A DNA stretch of 64,000 nucleotides from Haliclystus octoradiatus. Taxonomy: Eukaryota > Cnidaria > Staurozoa > Stauromedusae > Haliclystidae. The position numbers were made by a program, and so were the translations under genes. Numbering within the stretch: position 1 is the first letter of the stretch; each line of letters begins with the position of its first letter. Location of the stretch: NCBI GenBank assembly GCA_916610825.1, contig OU744447.1, positions 38,353,171-38,417,170 on the forward strand, read 5' to 3'. The notes under the pieces are model-generated. The model was given only the letters and a program-made list of their open reading frames with translations. It was not told the DNA's origin and made no database searches. Of this stretch, positions 44,401 to 64,000 are shown one piece after another.

Positions 44401-45393
44401 CTAGTACTAGTAAATAATATTAATTCTATTAATAACTATTAAACTACATAATTATGTAAAGATCAAGCTGTCCAAAACAATTCAACAGACCGGCAAATGA
44501 ATAAATCACATACATTGATAACTGAGTTTTAAGTAGACAATGGTGGTTTACGTCATTGAATTAATCATCAATAACTTGTGAACTGTGCGTTGAGCGATCT
44601 AAAAATAATTTTAGCAAGGCAAATCAAATGGTGTGAATCAGCCACTTAGCGTTCTTGTGACATCAGTTTTATTATGGTTTTATCAACTCCAGCCTGAAAA
44701 CGAAAATATTGCTTTTCGAGCACAAAATGTAAAAAGCACGGTGTATGTCAATCTCGCGTTAGAATGACCTACACAGCGATACTCAACTACAAAGAACACA
44801 ACTTTTGATGTATTTTTCATCAGAATGAATTTTTAAGAATTTTTGGTATGTTCGTTCGAAGTTTTAGTTTTGCTTTGACTTTTTATGTAGTTAAGTTAGA
44901 AACTACGGAAATAAGATTGACATGTACGGATAAAAAAGGGTTTGATAGGTAGGCCTGATTGATAGATTGATAGGCCCATATATACACTTTAATGTGCTGG
45001 TTTTGGGACTCTAAGATGATGAACAATTTAAAAGCATAAAACAATTTGAACAAGAAAAATATGAATTACGCCATCAAGGAGATGTCTTTTATCATGATAA
45101 AATCATGATTACTGGCGATAAGCATTGGCTTCGCCTACTCCCTGCATCTGCATCAGTCAAGTCCACTCCAGCGTTGCGCCGCTGCACTCTCCGTCGGTCT
45201 CCACACACACTGCACTGCATTGCAATCAGAGAGTCAGAGAAGAAGAATTATTCAAGTTATTATCAGAAAATTAAATTATCATCATTAATTAGAATGTTAC
45301 ATGCGTTTGAGTAATATGATAAAGGAGCTACTCACTATTTACTGATCGAATTCCTCGCAGCAAATTAGTTACAGAACTCCAACGAGCCGCCAT
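38413..45393 (-). CDS. MRPL21: Mitochondrial large ribosomal subunit protein bL21m
   Basis: Component of the mitochondrial ribosome, homologous to bacterial L21. Eight exons, minus strand: 45336-45393, 42935-42986, 41603-41697, 41432-41503, 40895-40983, 40290-40342, 39632-39735, 38413-38480. Phases agree throughout and give 196 residues (human 205). The N-terminus (MAARWSSVTNLLRGIRSVN) is basic and free of acidic residues, as expected of a mitochondrial presequence. The L21 core is clear: FAIVQFGGRQYKIAKGDVI, CGDRIKLEKVLLVGG, then the basic C-terminal block IIFKKKRKGYKRKNGHRQ that contacts rRNA. Exon 3 is the least certain: it was found by phase and an open frame, encodes unconserved linker, and uses a weak donor (CAT/GTAAAA). 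The last exon encodes GHRQQLTAIRIDSL and the stop. Introns contain a LINE tail and repeat fragments. Confidence 0.9.
40672..40720 (-). mobile_element. Extreme 3' remnant of a LINE with (ATG)n tail
   Basis: On the minus strand CCTATCAGGTCCTGAATAAATG leads into ATGATGATG repeats. This matches the 3' end of the LINE at 25228-25811. Only the last tens of bases are recognised. It is intronic in MRPL21. Confidence 0.7.
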
Positions 45394-45448
45394 GTTTTTT
45401 TAAGAAGTGCCTCGTTTCTGAGTTTCAAACACTGCATTTAATAAATCG

Positions 45449-45574
45449 TAGCCTGTGTGCAGACTCAAAATGAGCAAAACAGCTTAGTCTCATTCCATAT
45501 CGTGGACAAGTTTATAGAATGAGGCTAAAAACAGCTGTTTTGCTTATAAACATTTCTAGTCTGCACACAGGCTG
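45449..45574. mobile_element. 126-bp hairpin MITE
   Basis: Ends TAGCCTGTGTGCAGACT and AGTCTGCACACAGGCTG are perfect inverted repeats apart from the first base. Inner blocks (GCAAAACAG against CTGTTTTGC) also pair, so most of it folds on itself. No target duplication was found. Confidence 0.65.
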
Positions 45575-45822
45575 CATATCTGATCCTTACAACTAACTAC
45601 AATAAATCTGAATACGGAATTGACGAAGTTAATTTGTTCGGAACAACTGAAATGTAAGAACTCGTTTGACGTTTGCAAAAGTATTTGGACAGTTTTTGGA
45701 TAACATGATTTCTACATAATAATATCACTACATTAACTGAATTCACTTTTGTAACACTTTTGGAAGTAATTTCTCGAACACATCCCAAATACATTGAACG
45801 GTAGGTTATGCTAAAGTCAAAG

Positions 45823-46109
45823 CAGCCTGCGTGCAGACTAAAACCTATCTTAACAAAAGTGTGAAGTCAAAGCAGTTCAATAAGTGTATAGTCCAGTCAA
45901 TCTAGATCGAAAAAACACGGAACCCAGGACAAATTGCAACACAAGCTTTTTTTACAGATTCTAGAACAGAATTTAACGCTTAACAACATACTGAAAATCG
46001 AGAAAAATCGAGGTGGCGGAACATTACTTTATTTGCATTTAAAGTCACAAATTATTAACCCTTTCTAAAACGCCATTATGCCTCCATCTAAACGTCTGCG
46101 CACAGGCTG
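45823..46109. mobile_element. 287-bp MITE with CAGCCTG ends
   Basis: Ends CAGCCTGCGTGCAGACT and GTCTGCGCACAGGCTG are close inverted repeats related to those of the 45449-45574 element. Part of the interior (GAGAAAAATCGAGGTGGCGGAA, AATTGCAACACAAGCTT) recurs in reverse orientation at about 50095-50190. Confidence 0.6.
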
Positions 46110-47984
46110 AGCGCGACATGTTTTCGGAAAACTGTCAAATTTTGATCGAAAGACAATGCAACAAGATGGTAGACATCGTTCGCGTATCATTCAGGTTTGC
46201 GTATGATTTTTTATGGTTTAATGGTGAAATGGTACACTTTCCTCCTAATTTTGGTACTCAAAGATATTTGATTCGAAGAAACTCTCTCACGAATTAATTC
46301 ATAATGGAATGTTATCAGTTCGAAAAGTCTCCCAGTGTTATGTTGCAGAGGAAAACGAAGGATGACAGGCATTATCAAGGACAAGGTTCAAAGCAAAATC
46401 TGTAGATATTCAATAGGGCCTAACACTTATTGTATTGGCTTTTTATTTTCCAAAATGAAGGTCAGTATTTTAATTAAAAGTAAGTGAAACATATTTTTAA
46501 TGAATTATATTCAATTATTTTAATGTTTGTTCGATATGTAGCATGATCATGAATTCATGATGTGAAAATAAAAATGATCATAAGGATTCAGTTCTCAGTT
46601 GTTTGTTAAGACATAGTGGTTTAGACAGGATGCAAGACTCCCAGAGGTTACCAGTGAAAACGTCCTCGGTGTGAGACGTCCACGCAGTTGCGCCAAGTTA
46701 TAATAGTAATCGCACCAACTAACGTAAGATTAAATTTTTCTAAATATACTTTATTTTATTAAAAACAAATCCAGAAACTATTTCGAACATTTTTAATTCT
46801 ACATCTCCATCAAAATATGAGATACTTCCAAGTTCAAAAATCCATCAAAATTTGAAAACCCTCGGTATTTGCACAGCATTTGCTACAAATCACCTATTCT
46901 TTTTTGTATCGATTAAAATATTCCATTTATCAATTCATTCACAGAACACCTTTAATAATACATAAACTTAAGTTCTAGACTTAATAAAGTCTGAAAACAA
47001 CTGCTACATCATTCTTTTTATCAATAACAGTACAGTAAAAATACGCGGACGGAGTAATCTGAGGACGATTTAACTGGATACCCTCCCAGATATTTGGATG
47101 TAAATGCATGTACAATTGCCAATTCCTATGGGCTCTGCTGTAACAGTATTACACATGATAGCATCAATTCTGCTGAGTGATCCAAATCAGGACCAATAAC
47201 ATTTGTTGGCCTATTATCTTTATTTCTGACATAGTTTGGCAGCATATTAATGCACCCCGTATAACAGTGCACACAACTGTTGGCCCCCTATATGCCATTG
47301 CAATAACGTATTTACGTACTCAATCTGTACAATTTCACGCATAGCATAATGAAAGTTTCAAATTTCATGCATTCAAACGAAAGAGCTTTCTTGAAATTGA
47401 TTCAATTCAGACCTATCTGCTTTTAAATCGTATTATTAATATTTAGCTGAACATGCAAAGTTTGAATGGTGAACAAGGTGTTTGCAAATAATAAAAATTT
47501 TGCATGATAAAAATAGGAAAACAGGGTTTAAGTCTTAAAATGGGGTCTGGAGATTCACCCCCTTAAGAACTTTTTGAATTCTGGCGTCCCAAATAGGGAA
47601 TTTGCTATGATTTTATCTGAAATACTCTGTAAAACTTCATGTTTTTGTTTTTATATAACGCAAAAATCATCGATAACGCAATAACGTAGATAAGAATGCC
47701 TATTCACGATTTCACAGACAAAATTTAGGGCAATAACACGTCCTGATGAGCCGTAAAAGGCCCCAACTGTTGCTCAACCCCTAATTTACAAACATTGCAT
47801 GTCTGGTATCGTACAACCTAGATATCTTTTGAGCAATTGAGGATGTTCTTGTTATCTTCTGTGGACCCCTAGACCACACATGTTAATTATCGCAACAATG
47901 GTTGAATGTCTCTTCAATCTATTTTGAATGGTTTATTAGAAATATACATCCATTGTATCCAACATCTATATTATTTTATAATCA

Positions 47985-49690
47985 TAGATAAAGTTTATGA
48001 TGGTGAAAGTTATGGAATCTTGGACCACGCCTATTATACTACTGAGGGTGATTAGATGTACCTGTAATGCCTATGGGATGGTTTACTTGAATTATATATA
48101 CTTTCTATGTAACGTAGATATCATTTTATGATGTCAGCAGAAATGTTCCTGTTCTTGATATTGGAATCTTGGACCACACCTATTATACTACTGAGGGTGA
48201 TAAGATGTATCTAATATGCATATGGGATTGTCTACTCGATTTATATTTATATTCTATACAACCTAGATAGGATTTTATGATGTCAGAAATGTTCCTGTTC
48301 TTGATATTGGACTTTTGGATCCCACCTATTATACTACTGAGGGTGATTAGATGTATCTATAATGCGTCTGGGATGGTCTACTCGATTTATATATATATAT
48401 TCTATGCAACCTAGATATGATTTTATGATGTCAGAAATGTTCCTGTTATTTGTATTGGACTCTTGGACCTCACCTATTATACTACTGAGGGTGATTAGAT
48501 GTACCTGTCATGCCTATGGGATGGTCTGCTCGATTTATATTTATATTCTATACAACCTAGATAGGATTTTATGATGTCAGAAATGTTCCTGCTCTTGATA
48601 TTGGACTCTTGGACCACACCTATTATACTACTGAGGGTGATTAGATGTATCTATAATGCATATGGGATGGTCTACTCAATTTATATATATATTCTATGCA
48701 ACCTAGATATGATTTTATGATGTCCGAAATGTTCCTGTTCTTGGTATTGGACTCTTTGACCACACCTATTATTCCATTGAGGGTGATAAGATGTATCTAA
48801 TATGCATATGGGATAGTCTACTCGATTTATATTTATATTCTATACAACCTAGATAGGATTTTATGATGTCAGAAAGGTTCCTGTTCTTGATATTGGACTC
48901 TTGGACCACACCTATTATACTATTGAGGGGGTTAGATGTATCTGTGGTTCCTATGGGATGGTCTACTTAATTTATATATACGTTCTATCTAACCTAGATA
49001 TGATTTTATGATGTCAGGAATGTTCCTGTTATTGGTATTGGACTCTTGGGCCACACCTATTATACTACTCAGGGTGATAAGATGTATCTAATATGCATAT
49101 GGAATGGTCTACTTGATTTATACATATATTCTATGCAACCTAGATAGGATTTTATGATGTCAGAAAGGTTCCTGTTCTTGATATTGGACTCTTGGACCAC
49201 ACCTATTATACTACTGAGGGGGTTAGATGTATCTGTGAATCCTACGGGATGGTCTACTTAATTTATATATACGTTCTATCTAACCTAGATATGATTTTAT
49301 GATGTCAGGAATGTTCCTATTATTGGTATTGGACTCTTGGACCTCACCTATTATACTACTGAGGGTGATTAGATGTATCTAATATGCATATGGAATGGTC
49401 TGCTTGATTTATATATATATTCTATGCAACCTAGATAGGATTTTATGATGTCAGAAAGGTTCCTGTTCTTGATATTGGACTCTTGGACCACACCTATTAT
49501 ACTATTGAGGGGGTTAGATGTATCTGTGATGCCTATGGGATGGATTTATATATACATTCTATCTAACCTAGATATGATTTTATGATGTCAGGAATGTTCC
49601 TGTTATTGGTATTGGACTCTTGGACCATACCCATTTCACTACTGAGGGTGATTAGACGCATCCTTATTTTGTACGGGATGGTCTGCTTGA
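47985..49690. repeat. 146-bp tandem satellite array, about 12 copies
   Basis: The unit includes GATTTTATGATGTCAG, TTCCTGTTCTTGATATTGGA, CTATTATACTACTGAGGGTG, ATTAGATGTATCT and ATTCTATGCAACCTAGATA. The CTATTATACTA word recurs at about 48030, 48180, 48326, 48473, 48620, 48766, 48911, 49058, 49204, 49348 and 49494, a spacing of 144-150 bp. Copies differ by substitutions and small gaps. No long ORF runs through it. Confidence 0.92.
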
Positions 49691-50029
49691 TTTATATATG
49701 ATTGATTTTGATTTTGCCGATTTGAATAGAATTTAATATTTTAATATTTGCCTGGTAGTTAATTAATATAATCGTTAGGTACATCGATTTGCCTCTATTT
49801 GCAAGGAGCTAATGCGTGTCCTTATGCCAAGCCTCTTTTAATGCGCATTTGTTATTAGTGATAGTACAGTAAAAGTTCAGTAAATTCCCTAATATAATTT
49901 TTAGCCTCGTTATGGTTTTTTCTGTTATAATGATCAACTTATGATTTTTTTCTGTAATTATATTGTGTCACTGAGTGTGTTCTTCTTGATTGCGTACATT
50001 CTCTTATTTTTTGAAATATCGCTCAGTTT

Positions 50030-50280
50030 TTAGCCCTAAATGACACAGCCTCGCTTTCATGCCGACCGTAACTAATTTCGATAAAATTGAGCACCTTCCG
50101 CCACTTCGATTTTTCTCGATTTTTGATATGTTGTTCAGCATAAAATTCTACCCTATATTCCATAAAAAAAGCTTGTGTTGCAATTTGTCCTTGGTCAAAT
50201 TTTAGATTGACTGGACTATAAGTCAATCTGTTTAAGGTCAAATTTGACTGACTAACTGACTTTGCTTAGCCTTAATAGCG
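50030..50280. repeat. Relative of the 45.8-46.1 kb element
   Basis: In reverse orientation it shares words with 45890-46020: TTCCGCCACTTCGATTTTTC, AAGCTTGTGTTGCAATTTGT and AGATTGACTGGACTATA. No ends were defined. Confidence 0.5.
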
Positions 50281-50696
50281 TACAGTGGTATAATAGAATA
50301 CAACATTCGACGTTCGTTGTAATATTATAATTTATAGCACATAGAAGATAGATCTAATCAATCATGCATACAAACAAACATTTCTTGATAAAAATCCTTC
50401 AACATGCTTGTCTTTCGGTACAATCAGTTTAACTATTTCAGTAGAGGGTTGTATCACAATTCACAGCTATTAATACTTCATACAAATGCAAATTACAAAC
50501 TCGTGAAAATGATGAACTATTTTTACGAGATAGCAAAGAAAACTAATACGAAAGTAAAACAAAATTATAACTAGTGATTTTTTTAAAAAACTTTCTTTTG
50601 TTTGCTTATGCCAAACCTAAATTCTGTTAATATTATTTATATGTTAATTGATGACTAAGCTTGCTACAACGTTGTTGTCTTCCTGGACACGCAATT

Positions 50697-50839
50697 CACG
50701 TGCGCACGATATGCACGTGCGATTTTTGTCTATTTTCATTGATCTTAAAATACCCCCTGGTACGAAATTGGTCCAGACCTAAACAATAGGAATACATCAC
50801 GTGATCAAACAAGCCGGCGTTCTATTGGACTGTGATTGG
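50697..50839 (+). promoter_or_regulatory. Likely phosphonatase promoter: CACGTG and CCAAT boxes
   Basis: Within 275 bp of the start codon lie three CACGTG E-boxes (50697-50702, 50714-50719 and 50798-50803, the last within TCACGTGA) and two inverted CCAAT boxes (ATTGG at 50824-50828 and 50835-50839). CACGTG is bound by Myc/Max, USF and MiT/TFE-type bHLH factors in animals, CCAAT by NF-Y. Use here is inferred from position alone. Confidence 0.45.
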
Positions 50840-50967
50840 TTGAGTATTTATTTCCGGTCAGACCAACGATGCTCTATTTTTGTTTTTAAAACAACGCAAT
50901 CAAAGTTTGGAACAGTTTATATCTTCGAAGATCAGTAAATAACACACTCTCGTATCAGAGATTCAAA

Positions 50968-53441
50968 ATGTTGTCCAAATTAGTTTGTCGTCAAACATTG
51001 GCTTTATCAAGAGTAGCAACATCCATTTCAACCACAAGAAATCTATCATGGCAAACTCCTGCAGAAATAACGAAAGATGCCGTTGTTTTGAAATCAGATA
51101 GACTTGTCCAACCTCTGCAGAAAAAGCAAGGTTAGAAAAATGTCAAGTTACAATTTTATTCAAAAGTTGATTTTGCGTATTGTGATTATATAGTTGATTT
51201 ATATTCCTGTTATAATTTTGTCCTTAAGTTTAGCCATTGCATTTCCTGGCAATTTTCTAAAAAGACCGGATGCTCAGATCCTTATTGAAATTAACAAAAC
51301 ATGGTTCATTAATTAATTTACAATAATAATTAAAAAATGAACGGTTGAATTATCTGAACAAATAGGCAGCATACATTCGTTTTAATCAAATATAAATGAC
51401 CAGGAAAGTTTGTTGAGTCGATTGATCCGACTTATAATCTCATACAGTAACATTTGTCTATTGACAATATTATCACTGAATCCACTATTGTAAAACCGTA
51501 CACTTTCGTTTGGTAGTAAATTCTCGAACAACGTCACGAGATACGTAGAACAATCGGATATGCTAAAGTCAAAACAGGTTGTTGACTTTGCTTGACAAGC
51601 CTTGACGTAGATAGTGGTAAATAGAATACAATGTCTAATATGCTATTGTTACACATTATCACTTCAAGAATAACAACAATACATGAAAATCATTGTCATC
51701 ATCGCCAATTATTCAGAAACCTTGAAACTATTTTTTATCAAAATATTTGTCAATTATTCCCATGGCCCCAGAGAAAAATCCTGGGTTCTGTGGATTTTTA
51801 TAAGGGGGCAATTGCCCTGCTAACCCCCTCTCAGCAGCCCTGATTATTCTATATTGTATACTTGTAGGTCACTTGCTGGTGAATCCACGCACTGAGTATC
51901 GCACAACTTACAAGTACCAAGGCAACATCAAAGCAGTTATTCTTGACTGGGCTGGGACAGTTCTTGATTGCGGTGTATATGCCCCTGCAGTTGTATTTGT
52001 GGAGGTCTTCCAACAAGAAGGAGTACCAATCACAATGGAAGAGGCCCGTGAACCAATGGGAGCACATAAGAAGGTACACATCAGGAAGATAACGCAAATT
52101 GAACCTGTGAGAAGACGTTGGTTTGAAAAGTTTGGGAAATTTCCAGATGAGAACGATGTTGAAAGAATGTTTAAAAACTTTGTACCAATGCAGGTAGGAA
52201 TAGCATGTCAAATTTAATTCCTTTTACCTAAACAGAAATAAGTATATTGTGGTTTAAGGCTCAATGGCAATGCTATACAGCAGATATTTAAACAATATTA
52301 TATATCTTTAATAGATGTAATTTCAATAGATAAGGCTCTATATTTTTTAATAAACCGTCTGAAAGAGCGTTTTAACACAAAACTCAGAGTAACGGAATCT
52401 TTGATCTACTTTTTATGACTTGATATATATATATCTATATATTTTATTAGCTTGCTTGTCTCCGTGACTACTGTCAGATGATTGATGGCGCCGTGGAGAC
52501 TGCACAGCACATGCAGCAAACCATGGGCTTGAAACTTGGTTCTACGACAGGCTTTACAACAGCCATGGTTGATATTTTGAAAGAGATGGCTGCCAAAGCT
52601 GGGTATAAACCAGATTGCTACGTTGCTGCAGACGAAGTACCTCAAGCGCGTCCATATCCTTATATGGTATGGTTGAATCTGATACGTTTGGATGTCAATC
52701 CGATCCAAGCTGTGATCAAAGTTGATGATACTGCTGACGGTGTCCGCGAAGGAATCTTGGCTGGTTGTTGGAGTGTCGGACTGGCAAGAACTGTAAGTAT
52801 CAAGCTAATCATACTAAAGCTAATAATTATATAGAGAGAAAGATGTGTATAACAGCCAGCAACAAGAGGTGAGAAACTGGCCACTATAATGCAGGTGACC
52901 TTTATTTACAGGGTCCAATCAACGAAAAAATACTATTAGACGTACCAAGAGTGACCACTATGGACAGGTGACTGCTATAACAGGTTTGATTGTATGTTGG
53001 ATTTATGGTATGCTGCACTAAATCGCTAATTGCTTGTCTAATTATGATACAAAATAGAAAAACACTTAATGCCGCATGTATACAAAGCGAACCTCTGTGT
53101 GACGGGACAGCACAATGCCGTCAGAACGAATCACAACTTTGTGAACCAGACGTCAGTCGACATGTATGCAGCCTAAGTCTATGTGATATGTATGAAGGTC
53201 AAAACCCTATCAAGGAATTTAGACGCTTATTTTTTTATTTTTCTCTCGTCAGGGTAATTATGTTGCGTTGAATGAGGACGAGATCAGCAAGTTATCAGAA
53301 GAAGATTACGAAAGACGTTTAAAAAAATCATATGGCATTCTGTCAAGTGCTGGTGCTCATTATGTAATTGATACCATCAAGGATCTACCACCAGTCATTG
53401 AAGATATAAATCGCCGCCTCGCATCTGGAGATCAGCCATAA
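50968..53441 (+). CDS. phnX: Phosphonoacetaldehyde hydrolase (phosphonatase), probably mitochondrial
   Basis: HAD-superfamily enzyme that cleaves the C-P bond of phosphonoacetaldehyde to acetaldehyde and phosphate, the second step of 2-aminoethylphosphonate breakdown. Four exons: 50968-51130, 51868-52193, 52451-52792, 53253-53441; phases agree, 339 residues (bacterial PhnX about 265). Residues 1-60 are extra: an Arg/Ser/Thr-rich leader ([19 protein letters not shown]) typical of mitochondrial import. The catalytic loop [12 protein letters not shown] supplies the nucleophile D81 with the family's Ala two residues on (A83). The cap motif [11 protein letters not shown] supplies K122, aligning with the Schiff-base lysine of bacterial PhnX. 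GSTTGFT is HAD motif II; RPYPYM and KVDDTADG complete the site. All catalytic residues seem intact. Its introns show it is a settled nuclear gene. The usual partner transaminase is not in the window. A promiscuous relative remains possible. Confidence 0.92.
52845..52990. repeat. CAGTG-family MITE copy, degraded left end
   Basis: GTGTATAACAGCCAGCAACAAGAG through to ATAACAGGTTTGATTGTA matches the MITE at 32710-32886, but the left CAGTGAAACCT end is lost. It lies in the third intron of the phosphonatase gene. Confidence 0.6.
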
Positions 53442-53843
53442 AAGCTATAAACATTGGATATCTTTTATCATTTAAAAAGCTGGCTTGTTTTATTATATAT
53501 AATCATTATAGTATTCGATTAAAGCTGGTGCATACTTCATTATGCATAAATATTTTACTCACATTTATAAATTAGCATGCAAAACTTCAACACTTTGTAG
53601 ATATATTATTTTATTGAAAAATCTCTAGAAATAAATTCTGAAGAATCGAGAATTTTGTTTTATAAATTGCGCTAAACCTCAAGCCCATATATCGTGAATC
53701 TGAGACTTCTCTCCTCAGGCCTCTGTCCGTGACGTGGCGAAAAGAAACAAGAACGAAGAATCATACTGGAACGAAATTCTGAGTTTGTAATTTAGTTTAT
53801 GGAGTTTGTTATTTAATTTAATTGTCCTCTTGGCTTATTGGAG
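53442..53843. other. Intergenic spacer, phosphonatase to COPA
   Basis: 402 bp between same-strand genes. It should carry the phosphonatase 3' end (AATAAA-like words at about 53630) and the COPA promoter. No repeat was recognised. Confidence 0.5.
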
Positions 53844-63989
<10,146 letters not shown>

Positions 63990-64000
63990 GTACCTCTATT

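Larger units (their letters stand above)
45394..50967. other. Intergenic region between MRPL21 and phosphonatase genes
   Basis: A 5.6-kb spacer between divergent genes. No exon chain was supported. It contains two inverted-repeat elements with related ends (45449-45574 and 45823-46109), a 146-bp tandem array (47985-49690), a relative of the second element at about 50030-50280, and the phosphonatase promoter (about 50690-50967). 46110-47984 is AT-rich with nothing recognised. Confidence 0.6.

Noticed and set aside
45105..45314. 69-residue plus-strand frame near the MRPL21 start
   Set aside because: No homology or splice context; lies in MRPL21 intron 1 on the other strand.
51849..52211. 120-residue minus-strand frame
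   Set aside because: Antisense shadow of phosphonatase exon 2.

Overview
The window is eukaryotic nuclear DNA from an AT-rich animal genome. Genes are split into many short exons with GT..AG introns. Their proteins are clear relatives of human TBC1D15, TSG101, MRPL21 and COPA. A marine invertebrate, possibly a deuterostome such as a tunicate or echinoderm, fits the intron density, the Ty3-like and CR1-like elements and a phosphonatase gene, but I cannot name the species. All gene models were assembled by eye from splice sites, reading phase and family resemblance.

Layout: 1-6677 has no gene I can support. 6678-25034 (minus) is a 14-exon TBC1D15/17-type Rab GTPase-activating protein. Its largest intron holds a nested transposon cluster: a CR1-like LINE split by a 2.48 kb LTR retrotransposon, followed by a second LINE piece. 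26307-35055 (plus) is TSG101 (9 exons), head to head with TBC1D15. 35466-37798 (minus) is a secreted or membrane-anchored CAP-domain protein. 38413-45393 (minus) is mitochondrial ribosomal protein L21 (8 exons). 45394-50967 is intergenic and contains about 12 copies of a 146-bp tandem repeat. 50968-53441 (plus) is a phosphonoacetaldehyde hydrolase (PhnX-like, 4 exons) with a likely mitochondrial presequence. 53844 to the window end (plus) is the 5' part of coatomer alpha (COPA), 12 exons covering about 340 residues of WD40 repeats. One COPA intron contains 2 kb of a 26-bp minisatellite.

The genes do not form one pathway: TBC1D15, TSG101 and COPA act in membrane traffic, MRPL21 and the phosphonatase probably in mitochondria. 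The most distinctive content is mobile DNA: (1) a young LTR element whose gag-protease ORF is fused in frame to an integrase C-terminus, with the reverse transcriptase, RNase H and integrase core missing; (2) LINE copies bounded at both ends by AC/GT microsatellite; (3) hAT-type MITEs with exact 8-bp target duplications, one inserted into another MITE; (4) a terminal-inverted-repeat element carrying TTAGGG repeats, CACGTG palindromes and Pol III-like boxes. No CRISPR array, operon or prokaryotic system is present.
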